From: Kuafuiihalomonas sp039024635
Lineage (GTDB): Bacteria; Myxococcota; Kuafuiibacteriia; Kuafuiibacteriales; Kuafuiibacteriaceae
Direction: 5' to 3'
Assembly: GCA_039024635.1 (NCBI GenBank)
Contig: JBCCQA010000004.1
Span: 179,447 to 243,446, forward strand
Length of the DNA: 64,000 nt
Position 1 is the first letter of the stretch. Each line of letters opens with the position of its first letter. A program made the translations under genes and the position numbers. The notes below the pieces were generated by a model, which worked only from the letters and a program-made list of their open reading frames with translations, was not told the origin of the DNA and did no database searches. Positions 32,121 through 40,236 of the stretch are shown here, piece after piece.

Positions 32121-33386
32121 CTAGAAGCGACGGGCGAGCTCTAAACCGATCAGGGCGCCGCTGAACTCCAAGCGGTCAAAGGGCTCGTTCCGCTGCTGCC
32201 AACGGACCGTGGCCGCTCCCAGACGGCCCGTCATGAACCAGCTCGGAGCCAGCCCGCTGCCCCGCAAGAGCCAGCGTACTCCGAAGCTGCCCATCGTGAA
32301 TCCCGTCGGACCACCCCCACCCTCCAAGCGGCCCAGAATGCCGTTGCCGAAGGGTATCTGAAAGATAGCCTGCACATCGCCCAGCCGCACGCCTTCTATG
32401 AAGGACACCCCGCTCGTCATCTCGAGCATGAGGCCGTCCACGGCACCGAAACGCAGGCGGACCCCCGCTTGGGGAGCCACGGCATCCACATCGGTCGGCG
32501 GAGGGTTGGTTCCTCCCACGGGCACGGAGTTGAAGCTCGCCACGCCAGGGCCGAGACCTAAGGCGAAGAGGGGCCTGTCCCACAGGAAGAGGGCCCGGGC
32601 CGCGCCGGCGACGACTGCCCGAGGCGCGTTGAGATCCTCCGGGTTGGAGCGCGGATCGGAGGTGAGAAAGAAGGGATCCACTTCCAAGGCTAGCGCCCAA
32701 GGACTCTCGAAACGGTGGGTCAGCCCAAGCTGGAGAAACATCCCCGGCCGCCGCAGCTCGAGGGTCGAGCTGAACAAGAACGCGGCGCTGGCTCGAAGCT
32801 CGGTCGCACCCACTGGCCGCCCCGGAAGGCCCATGGGGGCGTCTGTTTCCACACTCTCGACTGCCCTCGCCCCGACCCCGATGGGACTATTGAGGTCGAC
32901 CCTCACTTTCGTCGACGTGTCTCCCACTTCAATGATTCGACCGAGTCCACGGCCGCCTCGTGGATCTTCGAGACGCACAGTGGTCCCTGCCCTGAAGCCG
33001 GCGGCTCGGCCGACATCCAGGAGCAGGTCGAGCCGTCGGCGAGCCCGCACCACGGCCGTAGGTTCCAGGTCGGCCGGGGGAGATGACACCCCGAAGCGAA
33101 ATGGACCCAGCAACCCGACCAGCTCCTGCAGCAATCGGTCCGCCGCCGGCCCGGACTCGGCGGAGAGCGGGACGCCCGTGCGGAGCCTCACTTGCCCCGA
33201 AGGCGCCTCGAAGCGCAGCGTCCACTTACCACTGGACTCCCTGAGCAAGGACAGGCGTTCGGGCTCGACGGTCCAGCCTTCCCGTCGCGCCGCTTCCGCA
33301 ACCTGATCCAGCATCGCAGGCGCCACCCAATCCACGGGCCGCAGCAGCTGCATCGCGAGAAGCAATGACCAGGTCGAGCTCATCAA
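32121..33386 (-). CDS. Predicted outer-membrane beta-barrel protein with an N-terminal module shared with the divergent gene
   Basis: I recognise no named family in this 421-residue protein. It begins with a short hydrophobic segment (STWSLLLAMQLL) that could be an uncleaved or weak signal peptide. Residues about 30-95 form a small alpha/beta module (EPERLSLLRESSGKWTLRF, then a helix DRLLQELVGLL). The same helix-strand-helix pattern occurs in the 123-residue protein encoded just across the divergent intergenic region. The middle has SH3-like strands (VRLEDPRGGRGLGRIIEVGD). From about residue 200 the sequence alternates hydrophobic strands ending LELARRF with a terminal Phe, as expected for an outer-membrane barrel. 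Its neighbours, an ECF sigma and a FecR-like protein, suggest a role in surface signalling. Confidence 0.6.
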   Translation of the reverse strand: MMSSTWSLLLAMQLLRPVDWVAPAMLDQVAEAARREGWTVEPERLSLLRESSGKWTLRFEAPSGQVRLRTGVPLSAESGPAADRLLQELVGLLGPFRFGVSSPPADLEPTAVVRARRRLDLLLDVGRAAGFRAGTTVRLEDPRGGRGLGRIIEVGDTSTKVRVDLNSPIGVGARAVESVETDAPMGLPGRPVGATELRASAAFLFSSTLELRRPGMFLQLGLTHRFESPWALALEVDPFFLTSDPRSNPEDLNAPRAVVAGAARALFLWDRPLFALGLGPGVASFNSVPVGGTNPPPTDVDAVAPQAGVRLRFGAVDGLMLEMTSGVSFIEGVRLGDVQAIFQIPFGNGILGRLEGGGGPTGFTMGSFGVRWLLRGSGLAPSWFMTGRLGAATVRWQQRNEPFDRLEFSGALIGLELARRF

Positions 33387-33557
33387 CCCACTGAGACCGC
33401 CCTACCCGGCGCCGCAAGCCAACGTAGCCGTGAGGAGGACTCTCTGTGAAAACCCGATACTATGCCGACCAGCTGGGACGAATGGGCCGAAGCCAGTGGT
33501 CGGAGCGAACCCGGGCCTTTTGACGGATTCGACCACCCGCTTCCACCATGATGATCG

Positions 33558-33929
33558 ATGCTGCGCTTCGCGCTCGCTTTCCTGGTCGAGGGGCCTTCGT
33601 CGCCCGAGGTTGCCCGGCTGCAGGCGCGGACGGAAACCGCGGCCGAGGCCGAGCTCGTCGCGGATGAACCTTCGTGGACGGCAGACGAGCTCGAGGCCCG
33701 GGTCCTGGCCGAGCTGGCCGCCGATGGGGTGCAGATCCCTCCGCAGGCCCTCGACATTCAGGCCCTTCCGGCCGGCGCCTGGCGACTCGAGCTTCGTTCC
33801 GACGACGGCGAGCGGCGATGGCGAGACCTCGCCGCTCTTCCCAAGGACCTAGATGCGGCGGCGGCTTCGGCCCGGATCGTCCTGCTGGAGCTCTTGGAAG
33901 CCCTGCCTAGGAAGGAGTCGAAACAATGA
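33558..33929 (+). CDS. Small predicted exported protein, first gene of the ECF sigma operon
   Basis: The 123-residue protein starts MLRFALAFLVEGPSSPEVAR, a short hydrophobic start that could be a signal peptide. Residues 45-120 consist of a helix (ADELEARVLAELAADG), two strands (QALDIQALPAGAWRLELRSD) and a helix (ASARIVLLELLEAL). This resembles the N-terminal module of the divergent outer-membrane-like protein. Its TGA stop overlaps the ATG of the sigma factor gene (ATGA), and a strong GGAAGGAG lies at its 3' end for that gene. It could be the periplasmic sensor part of the locus, but that is inference. Confidence 0.55.
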   Translation: MLRFALAFLVEGPSSPEVARLQARTETAAEAELVADEPSWTADELEARVLAELAADGVQIPPQALDIQALPAGAWRLELRSDDGERRWRDLAALPKDLDAAAASARIVLLELLEALPRKESKQ

Positions 33930-34540
33930 GCGTCTCCTTGGCCCGGTCCACCCTGTGGTCCACCAAAGAACCCGCCGATAGGATCCGGCTCAGGATGGTG
34001 GCTGGGGCCGAGCCAACGCCATCGGTGCTGGAGGCGGCCCAGGCCGGCGATCCGGAGGCGCTCGAAGCCGTCCTTCGGTACCTACACCCCGTCATCCTTC
34101 GATTCCTCAGCTTCAAGTTCGGGGCTGCGGGTTCACCGGTGGAAGACGCCTGCCAGGACTGCATGGTCGAGATCATCCGCTCTCTTCCGGGCTACAGGAG
34201 CCGAGGAAGTCTCAAGGCTTGGGCGATGAAGCTGAGCTTTCGCACCGCTCGAAGGAACCGCCAGCGGGAGGCCTTGGAGCGCGGGCTGTCGCTGGACGAC
34301 TTCCCCGAGGCGGTCTTCTCGGTCACGCCTGGAGATCGAGCGCCGGCCTTGGACCTCTTGCGGGCGATGCGAAGCCTGACGCCCAAGAAGCGAGACGCCC
34401 TTCTCCTCGTCGAGGTCTTTGGACTGACGGCCAAGGAGGCGGCCGGTGTGGTGGGCACGCTTGAGAACACGATCCGCAGCAGAGCTCGCCACGCCAAGGA
34501 AGAACTGGCGGTCGCTCTCGAACCGGGAGGTGCGTCATGA
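33926..34540 (+). CDS. ECF-type RNA polymerase sigma factor
   Basis: The 204-residue protein has sigma regions 2 and 4 only. Region 2 spans about residues 35-110 (AAQAGDPEALEAVLRYLHPV, then EDACQDCMVEIIRSLPGY and SRGSLKAWAMKLSFRTARRN). Region 4 spans 140-195 (AMRSLTPKKRDALLLVEVFG, LTAKEAAGVVGTLENTIRSR). Such factors direct RNA polymerase to a small regulon when freed from their anti-sigma partner. An AAGGAG lies upstream of the ATG. The gene overlaps both neighbours by four bases, the small exported protein before it and the FecR-like gene after it. Confidence 0.87.
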   Translation: MSVSLARSTLWSTKEPADRIRLRMVAGAEPTPSVLEAAQAGDPEALEAVLRYLHPVILRFLSFKFGAAGSPVEDACQDCMVEIIRSLPGYRSRGSLKAWAMKLSFRTARRNRQREALERGLSLDDFPEAVFSVTPGDRAPALDLLRAMRSLTPKKRDALLLVEVFGLTAKEAAGVVGTLENTIRSRARHAKEELAVALEPGGAS

Positions 34541-35748
34541 GTGGCGATCAAGACCCGGTCGAGCCTGCTCTGGCTGCGCTGCGCGAGGTCGAGGTCCGCC
34601 CCGACCACACCGAGGCCGCCGTCCGTCGGGCCCTCCTTCAAAATCGAAGCCCCGATCCCAGCCCCAGGCTGAGGTGGGCACGCTTTGCCTTGGCCGCGGC
34701 GCTCCTCCTCCTTGCCCTTCCTTTCTTCGCTACCGAGCCTGCGGACGAGAGCCAGGCTCCCGCCCTCGTCCGTCTGGCTGGTGGCGTCCTGCTTCAGCAG
34801 GATCAGGCCAGCCGACTGAGCCTGTTTGACGCCGGTCCTACCCTCCGCGTCGAGCTGGAAGCCGGTCGAGTGGCCTTGCGCCTGATGGGGGACCGGCGAG
34901 AGCGTGTGGTTCAGGTCGTCGCGGGTCCGGTTCGCGTGGAAGCGAACGGAACAGTATTTTCGGTAGAACGCGAGGGGGATGAAGTGGAGGTGCTGGTAAC
35001 GGAGGGCGCCGTAAAGGTCTTCAGCAGAGGCGAGAGCCTGGGCCTCGAGGCCCCTCGGCGGTGGACCGTGGACGGCCCAACGGCCCTCTCGGTCGCACCG
35101 GCCGGGCTGGCGCTCCTGGCCGAGGAAGTGTGGGTCGAGCCCCTGCAGGCGGAGAGCTCCCAACCGGAAGCCATCGGACCCGAAGCCATCGGACCCGAAG
35201 CCATCGGACCCGAACGCGAGACGGAACCCAAACCCGAGACCGAAGCGGAGCCGGAACAGGGGCCCGAGGCCTCCGCGAAGCAGGCGACCTCTATCAAGAG
35301 AGCGCCCCATCGGGCCCAGGCCTCAGGGGAGGCATCGCCTTCGGGCTTGAGGGCTCGACGCCGGAATCGAAGGGCGCCCAGCGAATCGAGGTCGCTGCCA
35401 ACCGACGCAGCTCCAGACCCAACTCCGAACCCGCCCCGTGCTTCAACACCGTCCGAAGAGCCCGCGGCTGCTCCACAGGCCCGGTACCAAGCGGCACGAA
35501 GCCAGGCTCGGGCCGGGCAAGGGCAAGCCGCCCTGCGCGCGCTACGCACGCTGGCTCAAGAGGCTCATCCCATCTGGAGTCCCCTCGCTCACCTCGAGCG
35601 CATTCGACTCCATGCCCAGCTGGGCGAGGCTGCCCAGGCCGTGGATGCGGCGGAGGCCTTCCTGCAGAGTCACCCGGAGCACCCGCTGGCGCCGGAAGCC
35701 CAGTCCATCCTGTGTCGCCTGGACCCCGAGCACGAAGACTGCAGCTGA
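34537..35748 (+). CDS. FecR-domain transmembrane protein, probable anti-sigma factor
   Basis: The 403-residue protein has a short cytoplasmic N-terminus (residues 1-45), one transmembrane helix (FALAAALLLLALPFFA), then a FecR-type beta domain (LFDAGPTLRVELEAGRVALR, VQVVAGPVRVEANGTVFSVE, VEVLVTEGAVKVFSRG). A low-complexity Glu/Pro linker contains three exact copies of EAIGP. The C-terminal ~90 residues form TPR-like helices (ARYQAARSQARAGQGQAALR, LHAQLGEAAQAVDAAEAFLQ). FecR-like proteins pass surface signals to ECF sigma factors; the 4-base overlap with the sigma gene supports that here. The usual N-terminal anti-sigma domain is very short, so sequestration is not certain. Confidence 0.8.
   Translation: MSGDQDPVEPALAALREVEVRPDHTEAAVRRALLQNRSPDPSPRLRWARFALAAALLLLALPFFATEPADESQAPALVRLAGGVLLQQDQASRLSLFDAGPTLRVELEAGRVALRLMGDRRERVVQVVAGPVRVEANGTVFSVEREGDEVEVLVTEGAVKVFSRGESLGLEAPRRWTVDGPTALSVAPAGLALLAEEVWVEPLQAESSQPEAIGPEAIGPEAIGPERETEPKPETEAEPEQGPEASAKQATSIKRAPHRAQASGEASPSGLRARRRNRRAPSESRSLPTDAAPDPTPNPPRASTPSEEPAAAPQARYQAARSQARAGQGQAALRALRTLAQEAHPIWSPLAHLERIRLHAQLGEAAQAVDAAEAFLQSHPEHPLAPEAQSILCRLDPEHEDCS
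35167..35211 (+). repeat. Three perfect 15-base tandem repeats inside the FecR-like gene
   Basis: The unit GAAGCCATCGGACCC occurs three times in frame, encoding EAIGP each time in the periplasmic linker. The repeats keep the frame, so slippage would change linker length without breaking the protein. Confidence 0.9.
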
Positions 35749-35764
35749 GCCGACGCATCGGCTC
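35747..35764. terminator. Symmetric hairpin between convergent genes
   Basis: GAGCCGA and TCGGCTC form a perfect 7-bp stem with a 4-base loop that spans the stop codons of the FecR-like gene and obgE. It could stop transcription from both sides, though T-runs are short. Confidence 0.5.
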
Positions 35765-36797
35765 ATTCCTGTGCAGCGTCTTCGTCCTCTTCGGCTCGTT
35801 GAGCCCGCTCCGCCTCCACGAAGGGCCAAAGCCCCTCCAGCAGCTCCTGGAGCCCCTCGCCCGTGACGCTGCTGAGCGGAAAGATAGGCCCATCGAAGCG
35901 GGGAGCGAGCTCGGAGCGCCACGCCAAGACCTCACCGATGTCGGTCTTGCTGAGGACGAGGACCCGAGGCTTGGCCGCAAGCTCCCCCGAGTAGGCCTTC
36001 AGTTCCTGCTCCAAGACGCGCAGGTCGGACAGCGGATCCCGGTCCTCTTCCCAGCTCGTGGTCACGAGTAGAGCAAGGACCGCCACCCGCTCGACGTGCT
36101 TAAGGAACCGATGGCCCAGGCCCGCTCCTTCGGCCGCGCCCTCGATGATTCCGGGTATGTCGGCGACGACGAAGCCTCGCTCGTCGTCGAGGCGGACCAT
36201 GCCCAGCTTGGGCGTCATCGTGGTGAAGGGATAGTCAGCGATGGCCGGCTTGGCGGCGCTGATTCGGGAGATGAGCGTCGACTTGCCGGCGTTCGGAAAG
36301 CCGACCAGGCCCACGTCGGCCATCAGCTTGAGAGTGAGACGAACCGTGCGCTCCTCCCAGGCTTCGCCAGGTTCGGCGTGGCGAGGCACCTGTTGGGTGG
36401 AGGTCGCGAAGTGCATGTTCCCCCGGCCGCCCTTGCCGCCTTGGGCGGCGACGTAGGTCTGACCGTGCTCCGTCAGATCCACCAAAGGCTCGCCGGTCTC
36501 GTGGTCGCTCAAGACGGTGCCCACGGGCACTCGGACCCGCGCGTCCTCGCCCTTGCGGCCGTACATCTGCCGGCTCATGCCGTTTTGCCCGTGCTTAGCC
36601 CGGTAGTGCTGCTGGTAGCGAAAATCGAGAAGGGTCGAGAGGCCCTCGTCGGCTTCAAAGACGACGTCGCCCCCTCGACCACCGTCGCCACCGTCGGGCC
36701 CGCCCTTGGGCCGGTACTTCTCGCGAAGAAATGAGACGCAGCCATCGCCGCCTTTGCCGGACCGCACGAAGACCCGAACCTCGTCGACGAACTTCAT
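35763..36797 (-). CDS. obgE: Obg GTPase
   Basis: ObgE binds the 50S subunit and links ribosome maturation to cell state. The ATG at 36797 gives 344 residues beginning MKFVDEVRVFVRSGKGGDGC, the canonical start; a TTG at 36812 would add five residues. The Gly-rich Obg domain (residues 1-157) is followed by the G domain with GFPNAGKSTLISRI, FTTMTPKLGMV, DIPGIIEGA and LSKTDIG at the G4 position. There is no long C-terminal OCT domain, only a short acidic tail, as in most Gram-negatives. It is third in rplU-rpmA-obgE. Confidence 0.97.
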   Translation of the reverse strand: MKFVDEVRVFVRSGKGGDGCVSFLREKYRPKGGPDGGDGGRGGDVVFEADEGLSTLLDFRYQQHYRAKHGQNGMSRQMYGRKGEDARVRVPVGTVLSDHETGEPLVDLTEHGQTYVAAQGGKGGRGNMHFATSTQQVPRHAEPGEAWEERTVRLTLKLMADVGLVGFPNAGKSTLISRISAAKPAIADYPFTTMTPKLGMVRLDDERGFVVADIPGIIEGAAEGAGLGHRFLKHVERVAVLALLVTTSWEEDRDPLSDLRVLEQELKAYSGELAAKPRVLVLSKTDIGEVLAWRSELAPRFDGPIFPLSSVTGEGLQELLEGLWPFVEAERAQRAEEDEDAAQE

Positions 36798-36830
36798 GGC
36801 CGGGGGCCCCAAACGGCGGGGCGAGGGACG

Positions 36831-37103
36831 CTAGTTCCCGGCGGGGGCGTCGGCAGGGATGACGCGAGCGCGCTTCTTGTCGCCCCGAGTGGTGTCGAAG
36901 GTGACGGTCCCCGTGGCGAGCGCATAGAGCGTGTGGTCTTTGCCGAGGCCCACGTTGGCGCCCGGGTGGATACGCGTACCTCGCTGACGAACGATGATGC
37001 CGCCCGCATTGATGTGCTGGCCGGCGTGCACCTTGACGCCGAGGTACTTTGGATTGGAGTCGCGACCGTTCCGGGTCGATCCCTGGCCCTTTTTGTGTGC
37101 CAT
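36831..37103 (-). CDS. rpmA: Large ribosomal subunit protein bL27
   Basis: The 90-residue basic protein starts MAHKKGQGSTRNGRDSNPKY and has the family core GGIIVRQRGTRIHPGANVG and KDHTLYALATGTVTF. bL27 lies close to the peptidyl transferase centre. It is one base after the rplU stop codon and precedes obgE by 33 bases, the standard rplU-rpmA-obg order. The N-terminus begins directly with AHKK and has no cleavable Firmicute-type extension. Confidence 0.98.
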   Translation of the reverse strand: MAHKKGQGSTRNGRDSNPKYLGVKVHAGQHINAGGIIVRQRGTRIHPGANVGLGKDHTLYALATGTVTFDTTRGDKKRARVIPADAPAGN

Positions 37104-37104
37104 C

Positions 37105-37419
37105 TCAGCTGACCTTGATGTCCTTCACCAACAGGTGGGTGTAGTGCTGCCGGTGCCCTTTGAGCCTCCGGTAGTTCTTGCGACGCTTCTTCTTGAACAC
37201 GAGGATTTTCTTATCTCGGTACTGTCGCACGATTTCGGTTTCGACGCTGGCCCCCGCCACTTGGGGGGTGCCCACGGTCGTCGCGTCGTCGGATCCGACC
37301 ATCAGAACCTCGTCCAGGGTGACGCTGCTGCCGACGTCGCCGTCGATCTTCTCGACCCGGATGAGGTCACCTGATTGAACGCGGTGCTGCTTACCGCCGG
37401 CCTTCACGATCGCGTACAT
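37105..37419 (-). CDS. rplU: Large ribosomal subunit protein bL21
   Basis: bL21 binds 23S rRNA. The ATG at 37419 gives 104 residues starting MYAIVKAGGKQHRVQSGDLI, the exact family N-terminus; the open frame upstream adds 13 unrelated residues and is rejected. The VFKKKRRKNYRRLKGHRQ segment and ending THLLVKDIKV are characteristic. It is the first gene of the rplU-rpmA-obgE operon and is preceded by a promoter-like sequence with a perfect -35 box. Confidence 0.97.
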   Translation of the reverse strand: MYAIVKAGGKQHRVQSGDLIRVEKIDGDVGSSVTLDEVLMVGSDDATTVGTPQVAGASVETEIVRQYRDKKILVFKKKRRKNYRRLKGHRQHYTHLLVKDIKVS

Positions 37420-37442
37420 TGCCCGAAACTCCGGAGCGGGAG

Positions 37443-37471
37443 GGTGTAGAGGCCCCACTCCGCCCTGTCAA
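37443..37471 (-). promoter_or_regulatory. rplU: Candidate rplU-rpmA-obgE promoter
   Basis: On the minus strand a perfect TTGACA (37471-37466) is followed after exactly 17 bases by TACACC (37448-37443), which matches the -10 consensus at three positions. Transcription would start about 20 bases before the rplU start codon. Confidence 0.45.
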
Positions 37472-37687
37472 CTGGACCCGCATCCTTTCAACTCTCCCCC
37501 TACGAAGAGCGGACTCCAGCTCGAGACCCTGACCACCCGCGCCATCAAAAGGACGCCAAGGGGTCCCACAAGATCGCACACGCGTCACCTTTGCGACATC
37601 CGCCGCCGCCATATTCGCGTCCGCCTGGGCGACCTGGAGTCGCCCGTACGGGCCGCTAGGCCCGCTTTCATCGACAGGGAAGAGGAC

Positions 37688-40168
37688 ATGTCCAAGAACA
37701 GAAAAATGACCCCAGCACCGGATCTTGGTGCGGGCAAACACCTAAACGACATCATCAGTGCCGTGACTCGCCGATCCGTGCTCAAGGTCGGCTCGATCGG
37801 CCTCTTTTCCGCTGGCTTCGTGGCTTGTGGAGAAGACGGACTCCAAGGGGCCCCAGGACCCCAGGGAGAGCGAGGTCCTCAAGGGGCCCCAGGCGATCGT
37901 GGGCCCCAAGGAGAGCCTGGCCCCCGCGGGGAACCAGGTCCGGCGGGTATGCCCGCCGACCAGATCTCCTTGAACTTCGACGCCATTCCGCCGGACGGCA
38001 ACGACAACATCAGCGTGCCCCAAGGCTATCGGGCCACGGTCCTCCTGGCCGCCGGCGATCCTCTGGCCGCCAACCTAGCCGACTACGCGGGCGACGGCTC
38101 CGAGCCCGGGGCCGAGTTCGACCAGCGCGTCGGCGAGTGCCACGACGGGATGTGGCTCTTCGGAATGGACGCGAACGGCAGCTATGATCCCACGGCCAGC
38201 GACCGAGGGATCCTGTGCGTCAACCATGAGTACGTGCCCAGTAGCCGCATCGGTTCGGAGACGCTCCCTGTGCCGAGCCGCGAGCTGGCGGCGGCCATGC
38301 ACCCTGCTGGCGCCACCGTGGACCTTCAGACCGGTCTGCGCACCGGCGCGGACGAGGTCCGAAAGGAGATCAAGTCCCACGGGGTGACGGTGGTCGAGAT
38401 CGCGAAGGACGCGAACGACAACTGGGCCTACGTACAGGACTCCCCTTTCAACCGCCGCGTCACAGGCGACTCCCGGATGGAGATCTACGGACCGCTCAGC
38501 GCGTCCGACGAGCTCGTCACCGCCTTCAGCCCGGCGCCCATGAACGGCCACCACCAAGGCCGTGGGACCCTGAACAACTGCGGCAACGGCTACACGGCTT
38601 GGGGCACCTACCTCACCTGTGAAGAGAACTGGCACGGCTACTTCAAGGACGACCGAGCCGTTCGCACCAGCTCGAACCTGACGCTCGAGCTCGCCGACGC
38701 CATCGGCTCGGAGAAGTTCCTGGCCGGGATCGGGGCAGGCGACCGGTACGCCTGGGCCGACGTGGCAGGCGTGGACGAGGTGATCCAGGACGAGTTCCGA
38801 CGCTTCGACACCACGCCGGTCGACGGCGCGGACCCCGACCAGGACTACCGCAACGAGGCCAATCAGTACGGCTACATCGTCGAGATCGACCCATTCGATC
38901 CGACTTCGATCCCTCGCAAGCGAACCGCGCTAGGCAAGTTCCGTCACGAAGGGAACTGGCCTGGTCGATTCATCGAGGGCGAGCCCGTCGTCTTCTACTC
39001 GGGCGACGACGATCAGCTGTCCTACATCTACAAGTTTGTTTCGGACGCGGTGTTCGACCCAAGCGATCGCGGCCTGGCCGCGGGCGACAAATACTTCGAC
39101 CAGGGAACGCTCTATGCCGCGCGTTTCGACTTCGACCCCTTCAGCGGAGCGCGGACGGGCGTATGGGTGCCCCTCACGCCCGACAACCCCGACCTCCAGG
39201 CCGTAAACGCCATCGATCCCCAAGCCGAGCCAGACAACCCGGCCCGGATGCTGGCCGGCAAACTGGGCACCCTTGAGAGCATTCTGCTGAACACGCGCGG
39301 CGCGGCGTGGGCCGCGGGTGCGACCCCGATGGACCGACCGGAGTGGAGCACTACCAACGGCTTCAACGGCGACGTGTACTTCACCCTGACCAACAACAGC
39401 GACATCCGGAACTTCGATGACTCCGACCCGAGCGAACGTACGGCGGGAGACCAAGGCTCTCGAGACGAGGTGGTGGAATTCTTGTCGAATCGAGAGTACG
39501 GCAAGACGGCGTGGAGCCCTAGGGCCTCGGCTCCGGACGGCTCTCAGATCGGAAACCAGGACGGCAGCATCGTTCGCATGCGAGAGTTCGGCCTTCGCAA
39601 TGACGCGACCGGGTTCAGCTGGGAGATCGTCTTGTACGGGTCCGACCCTCGTCGCAACGCGAACCTTTCCGGTCTCGACGTAGCGACGAACCAGTTCACC
39701 GATCCAGACGGCGCCTGGTTCGACAACGACGGGGGGGTTCTCTGGGTTCAGACCGACGGCGGTCAGTTCGAAGGCAACAACCAGATGCTGGTGTCGATTC
39801 CGGGCCAATTTGGGGATCCCATCACGCCGGACAATGCATTCGATCGGGTGAAGCGCATCATGACAGGTCCCATCGACTGCGAAGTTACGGGCGTCGCCAT
39901 GACGCCGGACAGGCGGGCGATCTTCATCAACCTTCAGCACCCCGGCGATGACACCGCTCTGGTGGATGCGAACGGCAACGCGATCACCGACCTAGCAGAC
40001 TCAGGCAACGCCGTCGCGGTAACGACATCGAGTTCGTGGCCGCGGGCTCGGGGCGAGGACGCCACGGCCATCGACCCGGTCGATGCTCGCCGCTCACGCT
40101 CGGCGACCATCGTCATCCAGCGCGAAGACGGCGGCGTCCTCGCTAGCGACTTCGACCCCACGGCCTGA
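37688..40168 (+). CDS. phoX: PhoX-family phosphatase with Tat lipoprotein signal and collagen-like stalk
   Basis: PhoX enzymes are extracytoplasmic calcium/iron-dependent alkaline phosphatases. The 826-residue protein has a twin-arginine signal (TRRSVLKVGSIGLF, Arg28-Arg29) ending in a lipobox with Cys47 (GFVAC). Immediately after the Cys come 14 uninterrupted Gly-X-Y triplets (residues 48-89), with Pro in the Y position at 56, 68, 77, 83 and 89 and in X at five others. The phosphatase domain follows, with GILCVNHEYVP, HHQGRGTLNNCGNGYTAWGT and YLTCEENWHGYF, and a long propeller-like body. The mature protein should be lipid-anchored and held away from the membrane by a collagen-like stalk. GGGAAGAGG precedes the ATG. 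No Pho box could be recognised in the 216 bases upstream. A hairpin follows the stop. Confidence 0.9.
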   Translation: MSKNRKMTPAPDLGAGKHLNDIISAVTRRSVLKVGSIGLFSAGFVACGEDGLQGAPGPQGERGPQGAPGDRGPQGEPGPRGEPGPAGMPADQISLNFDAIPPDGNDNISVPQGYRATVLLAAGDPLAANLADYAGDGSEPGAEFDQRVGECHDGMWLFGMDANGSYDPTASDRGILCVNHEYVPSSRIGSETLPVPSRELAAAMHPAGATVDLQTGLRTGADEVRKEIKSHGVTVVEIAKDANDNWAYVQDSPFNRRVTGDSRMEIYGPLSASDELVTAFSPAPMNGHHQGRGTLNNCGNGYTAWGTYLTCEENWHGYFKDDRAVRTSSNLTLELADAIGSEKFLAGIGAGDRYAWADVAGVDEVIQDEFRRFDTTPVDGADPDQDYRNEANQYGYIVEIDPFDPTSIPRKRTALGKFRHEGNWPGRFIEGEPVVFYSGDDDQLSYIYKFVSDAVFDPSDRGLAAGDKYFDQGTLYAARFDFDPFSGARTGVWVPLTPDNPDLQAVNAIDPQAEPDNPARMLAGKLGTLESILLNTRGAAWAAGATPMDRPEWSTTNGFNGDVYFTLTNNSDIRNFDDSDPSERTAGDQGSRDEVVEFLSNREYGKTAWSPRASAPDGSQIGNQDGSIVRMREFGLRNDATGFSWEIVLYGSDPRRNANLSGLDVATNQFTDPDGAWFDNDGGVLWVQTDGGQFEGNNQMLVSIPGQFGDPITPDNAFDRVKRIMTGPIDCEVTGVAMTPDRRAIFINLQHPGDDTALVDANGNAITDLADSGNAVAVTTSSSWPRARGEDATAIDPVDARRSRSATIVIQREDGGVLASDFDPTA

Positions 40169-40194
40169 GTCTTCGAACCGGACCCCATTTTTTG

Positions 40195-40224
40195 GACCCT
40201 GGAGGCTTCGCCTCCAGGGTCTTT
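40195..40224 (+). terminator. Perfect 12-bp hairpin after phoX
   Basis: GACCCTGGAGGC (40195-40206) pairs with GCCTCCAGGGTC (40210-40221) around a TTC loop, followed by only three T residues. It lies between phoX and the oxygenase gene; the Shine-Dalgarno of the latter follows six bases later. It may be a partial terminator or an RNA-processing/stability hairpin inside a two-gene transcript. Confidence 0.7.
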
Positions 40225-40236
40225 GCGAGGACTCTC

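Noticed and set aside
37829..37954. Collagen-like segment as a possible CRISPR or tandem DNA repeat
   Set aside because: Units are imperfect, in frame and encode Gly-X-Y triplets; there are no spacers or cas genes.
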